Assembly: GCA_949296245.1 (NCBI GenBank)
Contig: CASFNW010000008.1
Span: 18,376-82,375, forward strand
Origin: an uncultured bacterium
GTDB lineage: Bacteria; Cyanobacteriota; Vampirovibrionia; Gastranaerophilales; Gastranaerophilaceae
DNA: 64,000 nucleotides
Reading direction: 5' to 3'
Position numbers and translations under genes: made by a program. Of the stretch, positions 46,930-56,237 are shown piece by piece. Numbering within the stretch: the stretch's first letter is position 1; the number at the start of each line of letters is the position of its first letter. The notes under the pieces are model-generated. The model made no database searches and was not told the DNA's origin. It was given only the letters and a program-made list of their open reading frames with translations.

Positions 46930-48411
46930 TTAGCCGTGTGTTCTTATAAAGTTTTCAAAAGAATGGTAAACTTTGTCCGTATACCAGTATGCCTCGGGTG
47001 ATGTATCAAAAACCCCGTCCCAGTGACGTTCGCATTCTGTCCATGAATCATAAGCAGACATTTCTCTAGTATGCAGCATCTGCTCGTGTGTATTTGTGTA
47101 AGGCGACAGAGGGAAAATATCAGTAAGCTGCATAAAAGAAGGAAGTTTGTCTTCTTTGTAATTGTACCCGAACAAACAGGAATTTAATCTGTTTAACCTC
47201 TTCCATTCTTCATAACGGGAAGAACTTTCATCATTGTCATTTGATACCTCAGGCCCCGCAGCATATTCTCTTGAGTGTTTTTGTGATTCAGCTTCCCATC
47301 TTACGCTTTCAAAATTATCGGCTTTTCCCCAGTCTGTGCCTGCTGTGTATCCTGCTTCTTTAAATTCATATCTGCTATCGCATTTTTCTCCGATAAATGA
47401 CAAATCATTTCTGCCTGTTGTATTCCTGATTTGATATGTAATATAAGCCATCTGTTCTTTATTCGGCACATCTCCAAGACCGCAGTAATCATTCTTGTCA
47501 AATACATGCTTGCCGCTGTCAAAATATATTGCATCAAAACCGAGTTCTATTCCCCATACACAGGCATCTATGAAAGCTTTTTCATGGTCATACCAGTTAA
47601 AAGACTGTCCTTTTACTCTTAGCTGTTCAGAAGATAAAGGAATTCGAAATCCTGTTTTAAATCCCAGAAGATGAGCCATGTCATTAAAAGCTTTTACCTG
47701 CTCGTCAGCACCCATTTTTCCATATAATCCGTCACTTGTCAGAGTTTTGCTTATACCTGTATGTAGATTTGCGCAATACAGTGAACCTGCATCTTTGTAC
47801 CCGTCACCGTACAATGAAGGATATAATTGTGACAGAACAATGCAATTAGCAAATGAATTTGGTGAAGTCGGTATAGCAAGAAGCATTTTCATTGCTCCGA
47901 ACAGACCTTCTGTTACTCTGTTGCCGTCATATTTAGCAATGGTTCTCGGGTTTATTTCTATATAATTTGCATGTCTTCCCCATTTATCTCCAAAGTTAGG
48001 AGAAGGGATATAAGGAGGAATACCCGGGTATTGATTGTCAGGTTTAATCAATGTGCACAGACATTGTATTGTTCGCTCCGGTGTAAGTCTTAAAAGCTCA
48101 GGCGGTCTTGCATTAATCCATTTTTTATTGTTTACCTGATAAATACGGCTTTTGGCCCAGTCATCTTCATAAATATCATTTCTTCCCGTTGATATCCAGA
48201 AGAGTTTCTTTAAAGGCTGCTGGTCACCGTAATAGCCTTTAAAGGAAATCATTGCTTTATTTATCATTGAAGCATTTTGTGCATAATCCATATATGACAA
48301 ATTGTTTTTATTATGCATTAAGACAGTACTACATTCATTATGCATTCTGCTGTTTTTCGCACAACGATTAAACCCATACACTTCTTTTGTCTTAAAAATT
48401 GCATCAATCAT
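46930..48411 (-). CDS. Unknown protein, possible TIM-barrel glycosidase-like fold
   Basis: About 493 residues, no signal peptide. Residues 55-59 read ISFKG, a motif shared with other unknown proteins here. The part from about 240 to 360 suggests a TIM barrel: FNDMAHLLGFKTGFRIP, ACVWGIELGFDAIYFDSGKH, and LSFIGEKCDSRYEFKEAGY, the last like an acid/base-bearing strand of glycoside hydrolases. No family is certain. ATG at 48411 is used because a promoter (TTGTAA/TAAAAT) lies about 38 bp upstream; no Shine-Dalgarno is visible. Confidence 0.55.
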   Translation of the reverse strand: MIDAIFKTKEVYGFNRCAKNSRMHNECSTVLMHNKNNLSYMDYAQNASMINKAMISFKGYYGDQQPLKKLFWISTGRNDIYEDDWAKSRIYQVNNKKWINARPPELLRLTPERTIQCLCTLIKPDNQYPGIPPYIPSPNFGDKWGRHANYIEINPRTIAKYDGNRVTEGLFGAMKMLLAIPTSPNSFANCIVLSQLYPSLYGDGYKDAGSLYCANLHTGISKTLTSDGLYGKMGADEQVKAFNDMAHLLGFKTGFRIPLSSEQLRVKGQSFNWYDHEKAFIDACVWGIELGFDAIYFDSGKHVFDKNDYCGLGDVPNKEQMAYITYQIRNTTGRNDLSFIGEKCDSRYEFKEAGYTAGTDWGKADNFESVRWEAESQKHSREYAAGPEVSNDNDESSSRYEEWKRLNRLNSCLFGYNYKEDKLPSFMQLTDIFPLSPYTNTHEQMLHTREMSAYDSWTECERHWDGVFDTSPEAYWYTDKVYHSFENFIRTHG

Positions 48412-48448
48412 ATTAGCAGTAAAACACAAACAAAAGTTTTTTTGCTCT

Positions 48449-48477
48449 ATTTTAATGATTTTTTATATTTTTTACAA
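48449..48477 (-). promoter_or_regulatory. Promoter upstream of the 46930-48411 gene
   Basis: On the minus strand TTGTAA and TAAAAT are separated by exactly 17 bp, leaving a leader of about 30 nt. Confidence 0.65.
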
Positions 48478-48506
48478 TCTTTACTTTAGTAATTAATTGG
48501 AGAAAA

Positions 48507-49124
48507 TTACCACCCGCTAAAGATTTTTTTAATTCCTTTACCGATAGCTTTACCTATATTAGCAATTCCTTTTCCTACTGCTTTAACTGCTTTGCCGATA
48601 CCTTTACACATGCCTTTTGTAACATTTACAATACCTTTAGCAACAGTTTTTATACCTTTGCCTATCCATTTCATAGGTGCAGTTACAAGGCTTAGCATAC
48701 TTTTTCCCATATATTTCAGACCTTTGCCAATTTTTCCGGTAAATAAATAACCAATGCCCTTTATATTATTTTTAGCACTTTCATATAATCCCATAAATGG
48801 TGCAACAGCCACCTGCAAGTTGCCTTTAGCAGTTTGAGCTAATCCTTTAAATGATTCAATCATTCCGGACCAAAAACCTGTAGAAGTTCCGACGGTCAAC
48901 TCTTTCAATCCTTGGCCGTAATCTTGAAGCGCAGAAGATTGATTATTCTCTTCAATTGCGACTTCACCCTCTTCGTCTTGCTGTTGATATTTTGAAATAA
49001 AGCTTACATTTGATTCAAGCTCTTCCATTGTAACAATACCATCATTGTTGGTATCCAGTTCTTTTATATCTAAGCTCGTAAATTTGTCACCAGTAAAAGG
49101 ATTAAAATTAATTCCGTCAACCAT
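48507..49124 (-). CDS. EF-hand protein with cationic amphipathic repeat tail
   Basis: 205 residues. Near the N-terminus are NPFTGDKF and one EF-hand-like loop (residues 24-35, DTNNDGIVTMEE), a likely Ca2+ site. The middle is acidic and polar. From about 100 on the sequence becomes a series of short hydrophobic/lysine repeats such as GKGIKTV, AKGIVNV, KGIGKAV, GKGIANI and GKAIGKGIKKIF. That composition resembles membrane-active cationic helices. GGTGG precedes the ATG. Function unknown; a Ca2+-controlled membrane-active or secreted protein is a guess. Confidence 0.65.
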   Translation of the reverse strand: MVDGINFNPFTGDKFTSLDIKELDTNNDGIVTMEELESNVSFISKYQQQDEEGEVAIEENNQSSALQDYGQGLKELTVGTSTGFWSGMIESFKGLAQTAKGNLQVAVAPFMGLYESAKNNIKGIGYLFTGKIGKGLKYMGKSMLSLVTAPMKWIGKGIKTVAKGIVNVTKGMCKGIGKAVKAVGKGIANIGKAIGKGIKKIFSGW

Positions 49125-49285
49125 GTTACCACCCTTATTTCTATTTTTCCCTGTAAAATATATATCGGCACTTTTAAAAAAAAATTAATATTAAATAAAA
49201 AATCAATTTTTGTATATTTCATAAAAGCCTGATATAATAAGGAATATAGTCTTTTTACAAAACTTAACATATGGAATATTAAAGT

Positions 49286-50629
49286 ATGAGTGATTTAAAA
49301 ATAGCTCTTATTATGCCAAAGGGTGATGTATTTACTTTTAAAAACCGTTCAATTTTATTTAAACATCAACCTGATTCACTTACTCTCTGTTCACTGTATG
49401 GTATTATAAAGGCATCATTCCCCGATATAGACATAGAAATTTACGATGAAACCGTACAAAATATAAATATAACAAAAGTTAAGGCAGATATTGTCGGTAT
49501 TTCCGCTATTACTCCTGCAATAAAACGCGCATATCAGTATGCAGAATATTTTCAAAAAAATGGTACAGCTGTTTTTATAGGAGGTGTGCATGCAACGCTA
49601 AATCCTGATGAAGCTTTTCAACACTGTGACAGCGTTATCTGCGGGCTTGCTGATGAAACTTTGCCAATGCTGCTAAAAGACTTTTTGCTTGGCGGCAAAC
49701 AGAACTTAAAAAAAATCTATTACCAACCCGATAATATGTCATTTTCAAATCTTGCTCTGCCTGAACGGCATATATATGAAAATAAAAATATACTGGCTAC
49801 GGAACTAAATATGGTACAAGCAACATACGGCTGTAGCAATATTTGTGAATTTTGTGTCCAACCTTATGTATGCCGGGGGTATCATCAACGTCCGATAAAA
49901 GATGTAATAAAAGAAATAAAGACTATAGATGACAACTACATAGAATTTATTGATCCTAATTTGTCCAGAGATGAAGATTATTTAAAGACTTTGTGCGAAG
50001 AACTTATTCCGCTGAAAAAACGCTGGTTTGCCCCTGTAACTGTTTATGTATCTAAAAATGATAATCTTTTAAAATTAATGAAAATGTCCGGATGCGAAGG
50101 GGTATTAATAGGATTTGAATCCGTTAATCAGGAATCGGTAAAATCAATAAATAAATCTTTTAACAAAGTTGAGGAATACAAAGAATGTATAGAAAAGCTG
50201 CACGCCTTAAAAATAAAAGTAACAGGAAGTTTTGTAATTGGTCTGGATTCTGATGATGAAAACACATTACAAAATACATTGGATTTTGTAATATCAGCCA
50301 AAATTGATTATGTCAGATATACAATCAACACTCCGTTTCCAGGAACTAAATATTTTGAGAAATTGCAAAAACAAAACAGAATCCTCGAAAAAGATTGGAA
50401 TTTATATGACTGTAGACATTGTGTTATAAAACCGGCAAAACTTTCTTGCAAACAAGTTGAAAAAATTCATCGTGATTTATGGTTTAAAACTTATAGTTTT
50501 ATTAATATTTTAAAACGAACAGCATATAAGAAATCAATTTTGTCTTATATAAAAGATATTATTGAAAATTATGTATTTGGCAAAGTCTATATTCATATGA
50601 TGTTTCCTCTAAAGTATATGAAAAAATAG
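49286..50629 (+). CDS. B12-binding-domain radical SAM protein
   Basis: 447 residues. N-terminal about 150 residues form a B12-binding-type Rossmann fold (ADIVGISAITPAIKRAYQYA and FIGGVHATLNPDEAF), followed by the radical SAM domain with CSNICEFC at the cluster site, then GVLIGFESVNQESVKSINKS and the C-terminal tail. It belongs to the large B12-dependent radical SAM class that methylates or rearranges unactivated carbons; substrate unknown. The start has only weak ribosome-site similarity. Confidence 0.85.
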   Translation: MSDLKIALIMPKGDVFTFKNRSILFKHQPDSLTLCSLYGIIKASFPDIDIEIYDETVQNINITKVKADIVGISAITPAIKRAYQYAEYFQKNGTAVFIGGVHATLNPDEAFQHCDSVICGLADETLPMLLKDFLLGGKQNLKKIYYQPDNMSFSNLALPERHIYENKNILATELNMVQATYGCSNICEFCVQPYVCRGYHQRPIKDVIKEIKTIDDNYIEFIDPNLSRDEDYLKTLCEELIPLKKRWFAPVTVYVSKNDNLLKLMKMSGCEGVLIGFESVNQESVKSINKSFNKVEEYKECIEKLHALKIKVTGSFVIGLDSDDENTLQNTLDFVISAKIDYVRYTINTPFPGTKYFEKLQKQNRILEKDWNLYDCRHCVIKPAKLSCKQVEKIHRDLWFKTYSFINILKRTAYKKSILSYIKDIIENYVFGKVYIHMMFPLKYMKK

Positions 50630-50698
50630 AGTTAATACAAATAAATTTCGTATTAATTAAGGATTAAAGTCAATAATTATCGATTTATTATAAATAAT

Positions 50699-51622
50699 AT
50701 GAAAAAGATTTTAACACTTTTCATATTATGCGTTATACTGCTGTGCAAAAATCCTCCTGCAATATCAGAGGATTTGCCGGATTTGCCGGTATTGCCGGAT
50801 TTTGATACGGTCTTGCCGCCTGATGGGATAGATGCATTTTCACCTTCTTCTACACCGGCACAGGTTGCACCTGAGAAAAAACCGCAAACATCTGCTCAAA
50901 CAACAGCACCAAAACAGACACAAACTCCAAAAAGTACAGCTGACAGCAAACCGCCATCTGAAGTGATAACTCAGCCCGCAGTAAAAGCAGAAAAAGCCGT
51001 AACTGTAAAAAATAGCAGCTATTACAAAAATAATCAAAAATCCTACGTTGTGCCTAAGGGCAAAAAGTTCAAAGTCAGATTGCAGCAGACAATTTCCGAT
51101 AAAACAGCTGAAGGTACAAGAATAAGCTTTGTCAGTACCTATCCAGAAACTTCGACTTATGTAACTATTCCTGCCGGTACAGTTTTCAGAGGAAGGGTAT
51201 CAGATTCACATCCTCCTTATATCACAGGCAACGGCGGGTTAATTGTCATAAATGTAGACCAGATAGTTTATAAAGGCAAAGCTTATGATATAGATGGCAA
51301 AATAAGCATTGCAAACGGCAAACATATCTTTTTTAACAATATAAAAGGAAAAAGAATGTATTTTCAAAGTATACCGAAAGCAATGAAACCCGGCACAAAA
51401 TTCTTTAAAAAGATGTGGCGTGTCACCTGCAATCTCGCGAAAAATGAAAGCGGAGTCGAAATTATACTGACCCCGTTCTCATTTTTGACAGGTACTGTTG
51501 TATATGCGCTAAACTTTGCAGCATCACCTGTTCTTGCAATTTTTTATAAAGGAAAATCCATCACCATTCCGTCAGGTTCTCCTTTTACCATACAGCTTAG
51601 AGAGGATGCTGTTTTATTCTAA
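50699..51622 (+). CDS. Secreted proline-rich protein with C-terminal beta domain
   Basis: 307 residues. A signal peptide (KKILTLFILCVILLC, cut near residue 23) is followed by repeats of the type DLPVLPD, a Thr/Pro/Gln/Lys-rich linker to about 105, then a beta-rich domain (VPKGKKFKVRLQQTISDKT, SFVSTYPETSTYVTIPAGTV and VIVNVDQ-like strands). The fold is reminiscent of VirB10/TrbI-type beta barrels, but this is uncertain. The ATG sits close to AT-rich sequence without a clear ribosome site. Confidence 0.65.
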   Translation: MKKILTLFILCVILLCKNPPAISEDLPDLPVLPDFDTVLPPDGIDAFSPSSTPAQVAPEKKPQTSAQTTAPKQTQTPKSTADSKPPSEVITQPAVKAEKAVTVKNSSYYKNNQKSYVVPKGKKFKVRLQQTISDKTAEGTRISFVSTYPETSTYVTIPAGTVFRGRVSDSHPPYITGNGGLIVINVDQIVYKGKAYDIDGKISIANGKHIFFNNIKGKRMYFQSIPKAMKPGTKFFKKMWRVTCNLAKNESGVEIILTPFSFLTGTVVYALNFAASPVLAIFYKGKSITIPSGSPFTIQLREDAVLF

Positions 51623-51628
51623 ACAGCC

Positions 51629-51937
51629 CTAATTAATTACACAGCTATTCAAATATTCAATGGTATTGATTTTATTTTCATAAAGATATTTTAGAAAATC
51701 TAAGTGTTCACGGCTTAAAGATGAAAATACTATACTTATTTCAAAACCGTCCGAACAAAACGGTTCATAATCGTATATAACATAGCTGTTATATTTGCTT
51801 TTCCACTCTTTTCTCTCTATTTTACAGTTATTTTCCAGAGCTGTATCTTCAAGCCATGGCAGTATATCTTTACTCACATTATTAAATTCAAGCTGATGTC
51901 TTTGATTTATACCGTCTATATATCTTTCGGTAAGCAT
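51629..51937 (-). CDS. Unknown 102-residue soluble protein
   Basis: No family recognised. Mixed alpha/beta composition, Tyr/Asn-rich, with VIYDYEPFCSDGFEISIVF in the middle. AAAGGAG lies 6 nt before the ATG. It is convergent with the secreted proline-rich gene (6-bp gap). Confidence 0.6.
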   Translation of the reverse strand: MLTERYIDGINQRHQLEFNNVSKDILPWLEDTALENNCKIERKEWKSKYNSYVIYDYEPFCSDGFEISIVFSSLSREHLDFLKYLYENKINTIEYLNSCVIN

Positions 51938-52106
51938 AAAAACTCCTTTCTAAGATATCCATTGTTAGTTTAAAATCCTTTTGCAAAATAAAAAATAGAC
52001 CAATGTATAATTATTAGTCGTAATAAAGTACAATCTTTTTTGTAACTAAAAAAATAAATGCAGAATTTGTGATATCATAACTCTGTAGACCGAAAGGGAT
52101 TTTATT

Positions 52107-53252
52107 GTGCAATATAATAAATCATCGGATTCTGTAGGAATTACGGAGACAAAATATTTTACAATACAGGATAAAATCCTGTTAGAGTCAAATGAACAAT
52201 TCGGACCGGTTACTGTAGCTTACGAAACTTATGGAACTTTAAATGATACAAAAGATAATGCAATACTGCTGCTGCATGCGCTTACCGGAGATGCTCACGC
52301 TGCCGGATATCATGCAGAAGATGACAAAAAACCCGGCTGGTGGGATGATATGGTCGGCCCTGGCAAGGCTTTTGACACAAATAAGTACTTTGTCATATCT
52401 TCTAATATGCTCGGAGGCTGCAGCGGAACAACAGGCCCCTGCTCAATTAATCCTGAGACACAAAAGCCGTATGCACTTGATTTTCCTGTTATAACAATAG
52501 AAGATGCCGTAAAAGTTCAAAAAAAACTTGTTGATTACCTCGGCGTAAAAAAGCTCGTTGTTGCAGGAGGCTCAATGGGAGGTATGCAGGCTCTTGAGTG
52601 GTCTATTGCGCATTCTGATATGGTAAGCGATGTTATAATTATTGCCTCAACAAGCCGTTTAACAGCTCAGGGTATAGCTTTCAATGCAGTAGGAAGAAAC
52701 GCAATACTTTCTGACCCGTATTTTAATAACGGCAACTATTACGGACAGGAAAAACAGCCGGAAAGAGGACTCGCTATTGCAAGAATGATAGGGCACATTA
52801 CATATCTTTGCGAAGAATCCATGCATAACAAGTTCGGAAGAAGGTTTCAAGACAGCGACAAGCCCAATTTTGATTTTAATATAGATTTTCAGGTAGAAAG
52901 CTATCTTGAGCATCAGGGAAGAGTTTTTGTGGACAGATTCGATGCAAACAGCTATCTTTACATAACAAAAGCAGTTGATTATTTCGATTTATCAAAAAAA
53001 CACGGATCTTTAAAAAACGCTTTTGAAAAAACAAACGCAAGATTTCTTGTTATGTCCTTTACCACGGACTGGCTTTTCCCTACAGCACAATCAAAAGAGA
53101 TTGTACAGGCGCTTATAAAAGCAGGCAGAGATGTTTCTTTCTGCGAGATAGAATCCCCGTGCGGGCATGATGCGTTTCTGCTGGAATTTGAAACACAGAC
53201 AAAAATCGTAAAGAGTTTTCTTGCAAAATCGAGAGGGCAGCACAATGACTAA
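52107..53252 (+). CDS. metX: Homoserine O-acetyltransferase
   Basis: Activates homoserine with acetyl-CoA (succinyl-CoA in some members) for methionine synthesis. Alpha/beta hydrolase of 381 residues. Nucleophile Ser in GGSMGGMQALEWS, NMLGGCSGTTGPCSINP near residue 97 is typical, Asp in FTTDWLFP and His in ESPCGHDAFLLE complete the triad. Start is GTG, with AAAGGGAT upstream. It overlaps metW by 8 bp, the usual metXW pair. Confidence 0.96.
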   Translation: MQYNKSSDSVGITETKYFTIQDKILLESNEQFGPVTVAYETYGTLNDTKDNAILLLHALTGDAHAAGYHAEDDKKPGWWDDMVGPGKAFDTNKYFVISSNMLGGCSGTTGPCSINPETQKPYALDFPVITIEDAVKVQKKLVDYLGVKKLVVAGGSMGGMQALEWSIAHSDMVSDVIIIASTSRLTAQGIAFNAVGRNAILSDPYFNNGNYYGQEKQPERGLAIARMIGHITYLCEESMHNKFGRRFQDSDKPNFDFNIDFQVESYLEHQGRVFVDRFDANSYLYITKAVDYFDLSKKHGSLKNAFEKTNARFLVMSFTTDWLFPTAQSKEIVQALIKAGRDVSFCEIESPCGHDAFLLEFETQTKIVKSFLAKSRGQHND

Positions 53253-53877
53253 TACGGAACAATCCCTGCATTTAAACTACTCTGTTATTACGGAAATGAT
53301 AGAACAAAAGTCTAAAGTACTGGATCTTGGCTGCGGAGACGGAGAACTCTTAAGGCAATTGATTGACAAAAAAAGATGTACGGGCTGCGGTATAGAAATA
53401 AACCAGCAAAACGTAATAAAAAGTATTCAAAAAGGGCTTTCCGTTATACAGGGCGATATTGACGAAGGTTTAAAAGAATTTTCCGACAAAGAATATGATT
53501 ATGTGATTTTAAATCAAACTCTTCAATCAACGGAAAAGCCAGACTATGTAATAGATGAAATGCTTAGAGCCGGCAAAAAGTCCGTTGTAAGTTTTCCTAA
53601 CTTCGGATACTGGAGAGTCCGTTTTTATCTGTTTTTTAAAGGACGTATGCCAAAATCAAAAATGCTGCCTTTTTGCTGGTACGATACCCCCAATATCCAC
53701 CTTTTAACAGTAGAAGATTTTTTTGACTTCTGCAAAGAAAGAAATATAAAAATAACAAAAAGCGTGTATATAAAGCGGGGAAAAGTAAGCAAAAACCCTC
53801 TTACACGATTCTTAACCAACCTTTTGTGCGAAGAAGCAATTTTTGTAATACAAAGATTGTCCGAGAAAAATTCGTGA
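53245..53877 (+). CDS. metW: Methionine biosynthesis protein MetW
   Basis: A 210-residue SAM-methyltransferase-like protein paired with MetX. The GxGxG loop is VLDLGCGDGELL, and DYVILNQTLQ and KSVVSFPNFGYWRVRFYLFFKGRMP are typical MetW segments. ATG at 53245 overlaps the metX stop. The final residues LSEKNS and the stop codon lie inside a hairpin repeat (53856-53985), so the repeat has replaced the natural end of the gene. Confidence 0.92.
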   Translation: MTNTEQSLHLNYSVITEMIEQKSKVLDLGCGDGELLRQLIDKKRCTGCGIEINQQNVIKSIQKGLSVIQGDIDEGLKEFSDKEYDYVILNQTLQSTEKPDYVIDEMLRAGKKSVVSFPNFGYWRVRFYLFFKGRMPKSKMLPFCWYDTPNIHLLTVEDFFDFCKERNIKITKSVYIKRGKVSKNPLTRFLTNLLCEEAIFVIQRLSEKNS

Positions 53878-53985
53878 TAAGGAATGAAATGACGTGAACG
53901 AATTTTTTGAGTGTCATTTGAAAAGGTGAGCAGGTGCCGGCTGCGGTCAGCCGGAGCCGGCGGCAACTGCGACACTAGATTAGAT
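53856..53985 (+). repeat. Hairpin repeat, copy 2, overlapping the end of metW
   Basis: Same element as 35179-35330 in inverse orientation. The central palindrome here contains an extra GCCGGA-type hexamer (GCCGGCTGCGGTCAGCCGGAGCCGGC region) and only one copy of the 28-bp unit. The left end supplies the last codons of metW. Confidence 0.9.
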
Positions 53986-54043
53986 AAATCTTATCTTAAA
54001 TAATAAAATTGGGTCAAAAGAATAGTGTAAATTCCTCAAAAAA

Positions 54044-54067
54044 TGGTATGATAATAAATACCATTAA
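54044..54067 (+). promoter_or_regulatory. Palindromic operator candidate upstream of transketolase
   Basis: AATGGTAT-N8-ATACCATT is a perfect 8-bp inverted repeat. TATGAT/GATAAT, a possible -10, lies inside it, 37 bp before the tkt ATG. A regulator binding here would block the promoter. As RNA it would make a small hairpin instead. Confidence 0.4.
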
Positions 54068-54103
54068 AATTTGAGATATTTTTATAATTCAAAAGGAAAA
54101 AAA

Positions 54104-56092
54104 ATGACAACAATAGAAGAAAAAACAATTAATGCATTACGAATTTTGTCAGCAGATGCAATCCAAAAAGCAAATTCCGGCCACCCGGGACTCCCTCTCG
54201 GAGCAGCGCCCATGGCTTATGAATTGTTTAGCAAATATCTCAATTTTAACTATTGTAATCCACAATGGCCTAACAGAGACAGATTCATACTTTCAGCTGG
54301 TCATGGCTCTGCATTATTGTATGCGCTGAATCATCTTTTCGGCTGCGGATTGTCTATCGAAGACATCAAAAATTTCAGACAATTCGGTTCAAAAACACCG
54401 GGTCATCCTGAGTATAAGCACACTCCTTTTGTAGAAGCGACAACAGGCCCGCTCGGTGCAGGTATGGGTATGGCGGTAGGTATGGCCATGGCTCAGGCAC
54501 ATCTTGCAGCAGTTTTTAACAAACCCGGTTTTCCTGTTGTTGACAATTACACATATGTTCTCGGCGGTGACGGGTGCATGATGGAGGGGATTTCATCAGA
54601 AGCCTTTTCAATTGCCGGAAATTTAAAGCTTGATAAATTGATTGTATTATATGACAGCAATAAAATTACCATCGAAGGTTCTACAGATATAACGTTCACT
54701 GAAGATGTAGAAAAACGTATGCAGGCATTTGGATTCCAAACACTGACTGTAGAAGACGGCAATGATATCGTGGCAATAGGAAAAGCTATTGAACAGGCAA
54801 AAGCTGATAAAAGCAGACCCTCATTTATTACAGTAAAAACACAGATAGGGTACGGCTGTCCTGCAAAACAGGGCAAAGCTAATTCCCATGGTGAACCTCT
54901 GGGCGAAGAAAATGTTGCAGCTCTTAGAAAAACTTTGTGCTGGGAATATGATGAACCGTTCTTTATTCCGCAGGAGATATATGATAACTGCAAAAAAATT
55001 GCAAATGAAAAAGCCAGAAAAGAAGATGAATGGAACAAACTTTTTGATGAATATTGCAAAAAATATCCTGAAATGAAAATTTTATGGGATAAATACCATT
55101 CACAGATAAATGAAGCTGAATTGTTAAATGACAGAGATTTTTGGAACTGTGATGACAAGCCTTGCGCAACCAGAACAGATTCGGGAAATATTTTAAATAA
55201 AATAAAAGATTCTATCCCTAACCTTATTGGCGGCAGTGCTGATTTAGGCCCATCTAACAAAACCTGTTTAAAAGATGAAGGTGAATTCAGTGCACAAAAT
55301 TATGCGGGACGGAATATCCACTACGGCGTCAGAGAACAGGCAATGGCTGCTATCGCAAACGGAATAACACTGTATGGAGGATTAAAAACATTTGCTGCTA
55401 CATTTTTTGTGTTCAGTGATTACTTAAAACCAATGGCAAGACTGTCTTCGCTTATGGAACTTCCCGTAACATATGTGTTTACACATGATAGCATCGGTGT
55501 AGGCGAGGACGGGCCGACGCATCAGCCTGTAGAACAGCTCGCAATGCTTCGTTCTATGCCAAATTTCATAACCTATCGTCCTGCTGATGCAACAGAAACT
55601 GCTGCAGGATGGTATATTGCTTTAACAAGCAAAAAAACTCCTGTAGGCTTAATACTTACAAGACAAAATATTGCACAATGTAATTCTTCAAATAAAGATG
55701 GTGCGCTAAAAGGAGGATATATAATTTCTAAAGAATCAAAAGCCTCTCCGGACGCTATAGTTATAGCAACAGGTTCTGAAGTAGAACCCGCATTAAAAGC
55801 AAAAGAAGAGCTGTTAAAAGAAGGTTATGATATACGGGTAGTCAGCATGCCGTCTATGGAGCTTTTTGATACACAGAGCAAAGAGTACAAAGAATCTGTT
55901 CTGCCGTCTTCTGTAAGAAAAAGAATTGCGATAGAAGCATCAACAGACTTTGGCTGGGGAAAATATATCGGACTTGACGGAATAACAATTACAATGAACA
56001 ATTTTGGTGCATCAGCACCGGCAAAAGTTCTTTTTGAAAAATACGGTTTTAGTGTGGAAAATATAACAAAAAGAATTAAAGAAATATTATAA
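54104..56092 (+). CDS. tkt: Transketolase
   Basis: Thiamine diphosphate enzyme of the pentose phosphate pathway, 662 residues. GHPGLPLGAAPMAYELF near residue 22, the ThDP motif VLGGDGCMMEGISSEAFSIA near 155-174, and EDGPTHQPVEQLAMLRSMPN in the pyrimidine-binding domain are all present; the C-terminal transketolase domain is complete. AAAAGGA lies 7 nt before the ATG; an in-frame TTG further upstream is less likely. A palindrome precedes it. Confidence 0.97.
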   Translation: MTTIEEKTINALRILSADAIQKANSGHPGLPLGAAPMAYELFSKYLNFNYCNPQWPNRDRFILSAGHGSALLYALNHLFGCGLSIEDIKNFRQFGSKTPGHPEYKHTPFVEATTGPLGAGMGMAVGMAMAQAHLAAVFNKPGFPVVDNYTYVLGGDGCMMEGISSEAFSIAGNLKLDKLIVLYDSNKITIEGSTDITFTEDVEKRMQAFGFQTLTVEDGNDIVAIGKAIEQAKADKSRPSFITVKTQIGYGCPAKQGKANSHGEPLGEENVAALRKTLCWEYDEPFFIPQEIYDNCKKIANEKARKEDEWNKLFDEYCKKYPEMKILWDKYHSQINEAELLNDRDFWNCDDKPCATRTDSGNILNKIKDSIPNLIGGSADLGPSNKTCLKDEGEFSAQNYAGRNIHYGVREQAMAAIANGITLYGGLKTFAATFFVFSDYLKPMARLSSLMELPVTYVFTHDSIGVGEDGPTHQPVEQLAMLRSMPNFITYRPADATETAAGWYIALTSKKTPVGLILTRQNIAQCNSSNKDGALKGGYIISKESKASPDAIVIATGSEVEPALKAKEELLKEGYDIRVVSMPSMELFDTQSKEYKESVLPSSVRKRIAIEASTDFGWGKYIGLDGITITMNNFGASAPAKVLFEKYGFSVENITKRIKEIL

Positions 56093-56237
56093 AAATACAA
56101 AGCAGATTGATGTTTTCGGAAAAATAATTAAAGAACACTGGAACATAAAATTATAATTTAACTCCACCTGATGTATTTATTATGCATGCGGATTATGTTA
56201 TGATTTGCGCAAGAGTTTATACAGGCAGGAGGTTATT

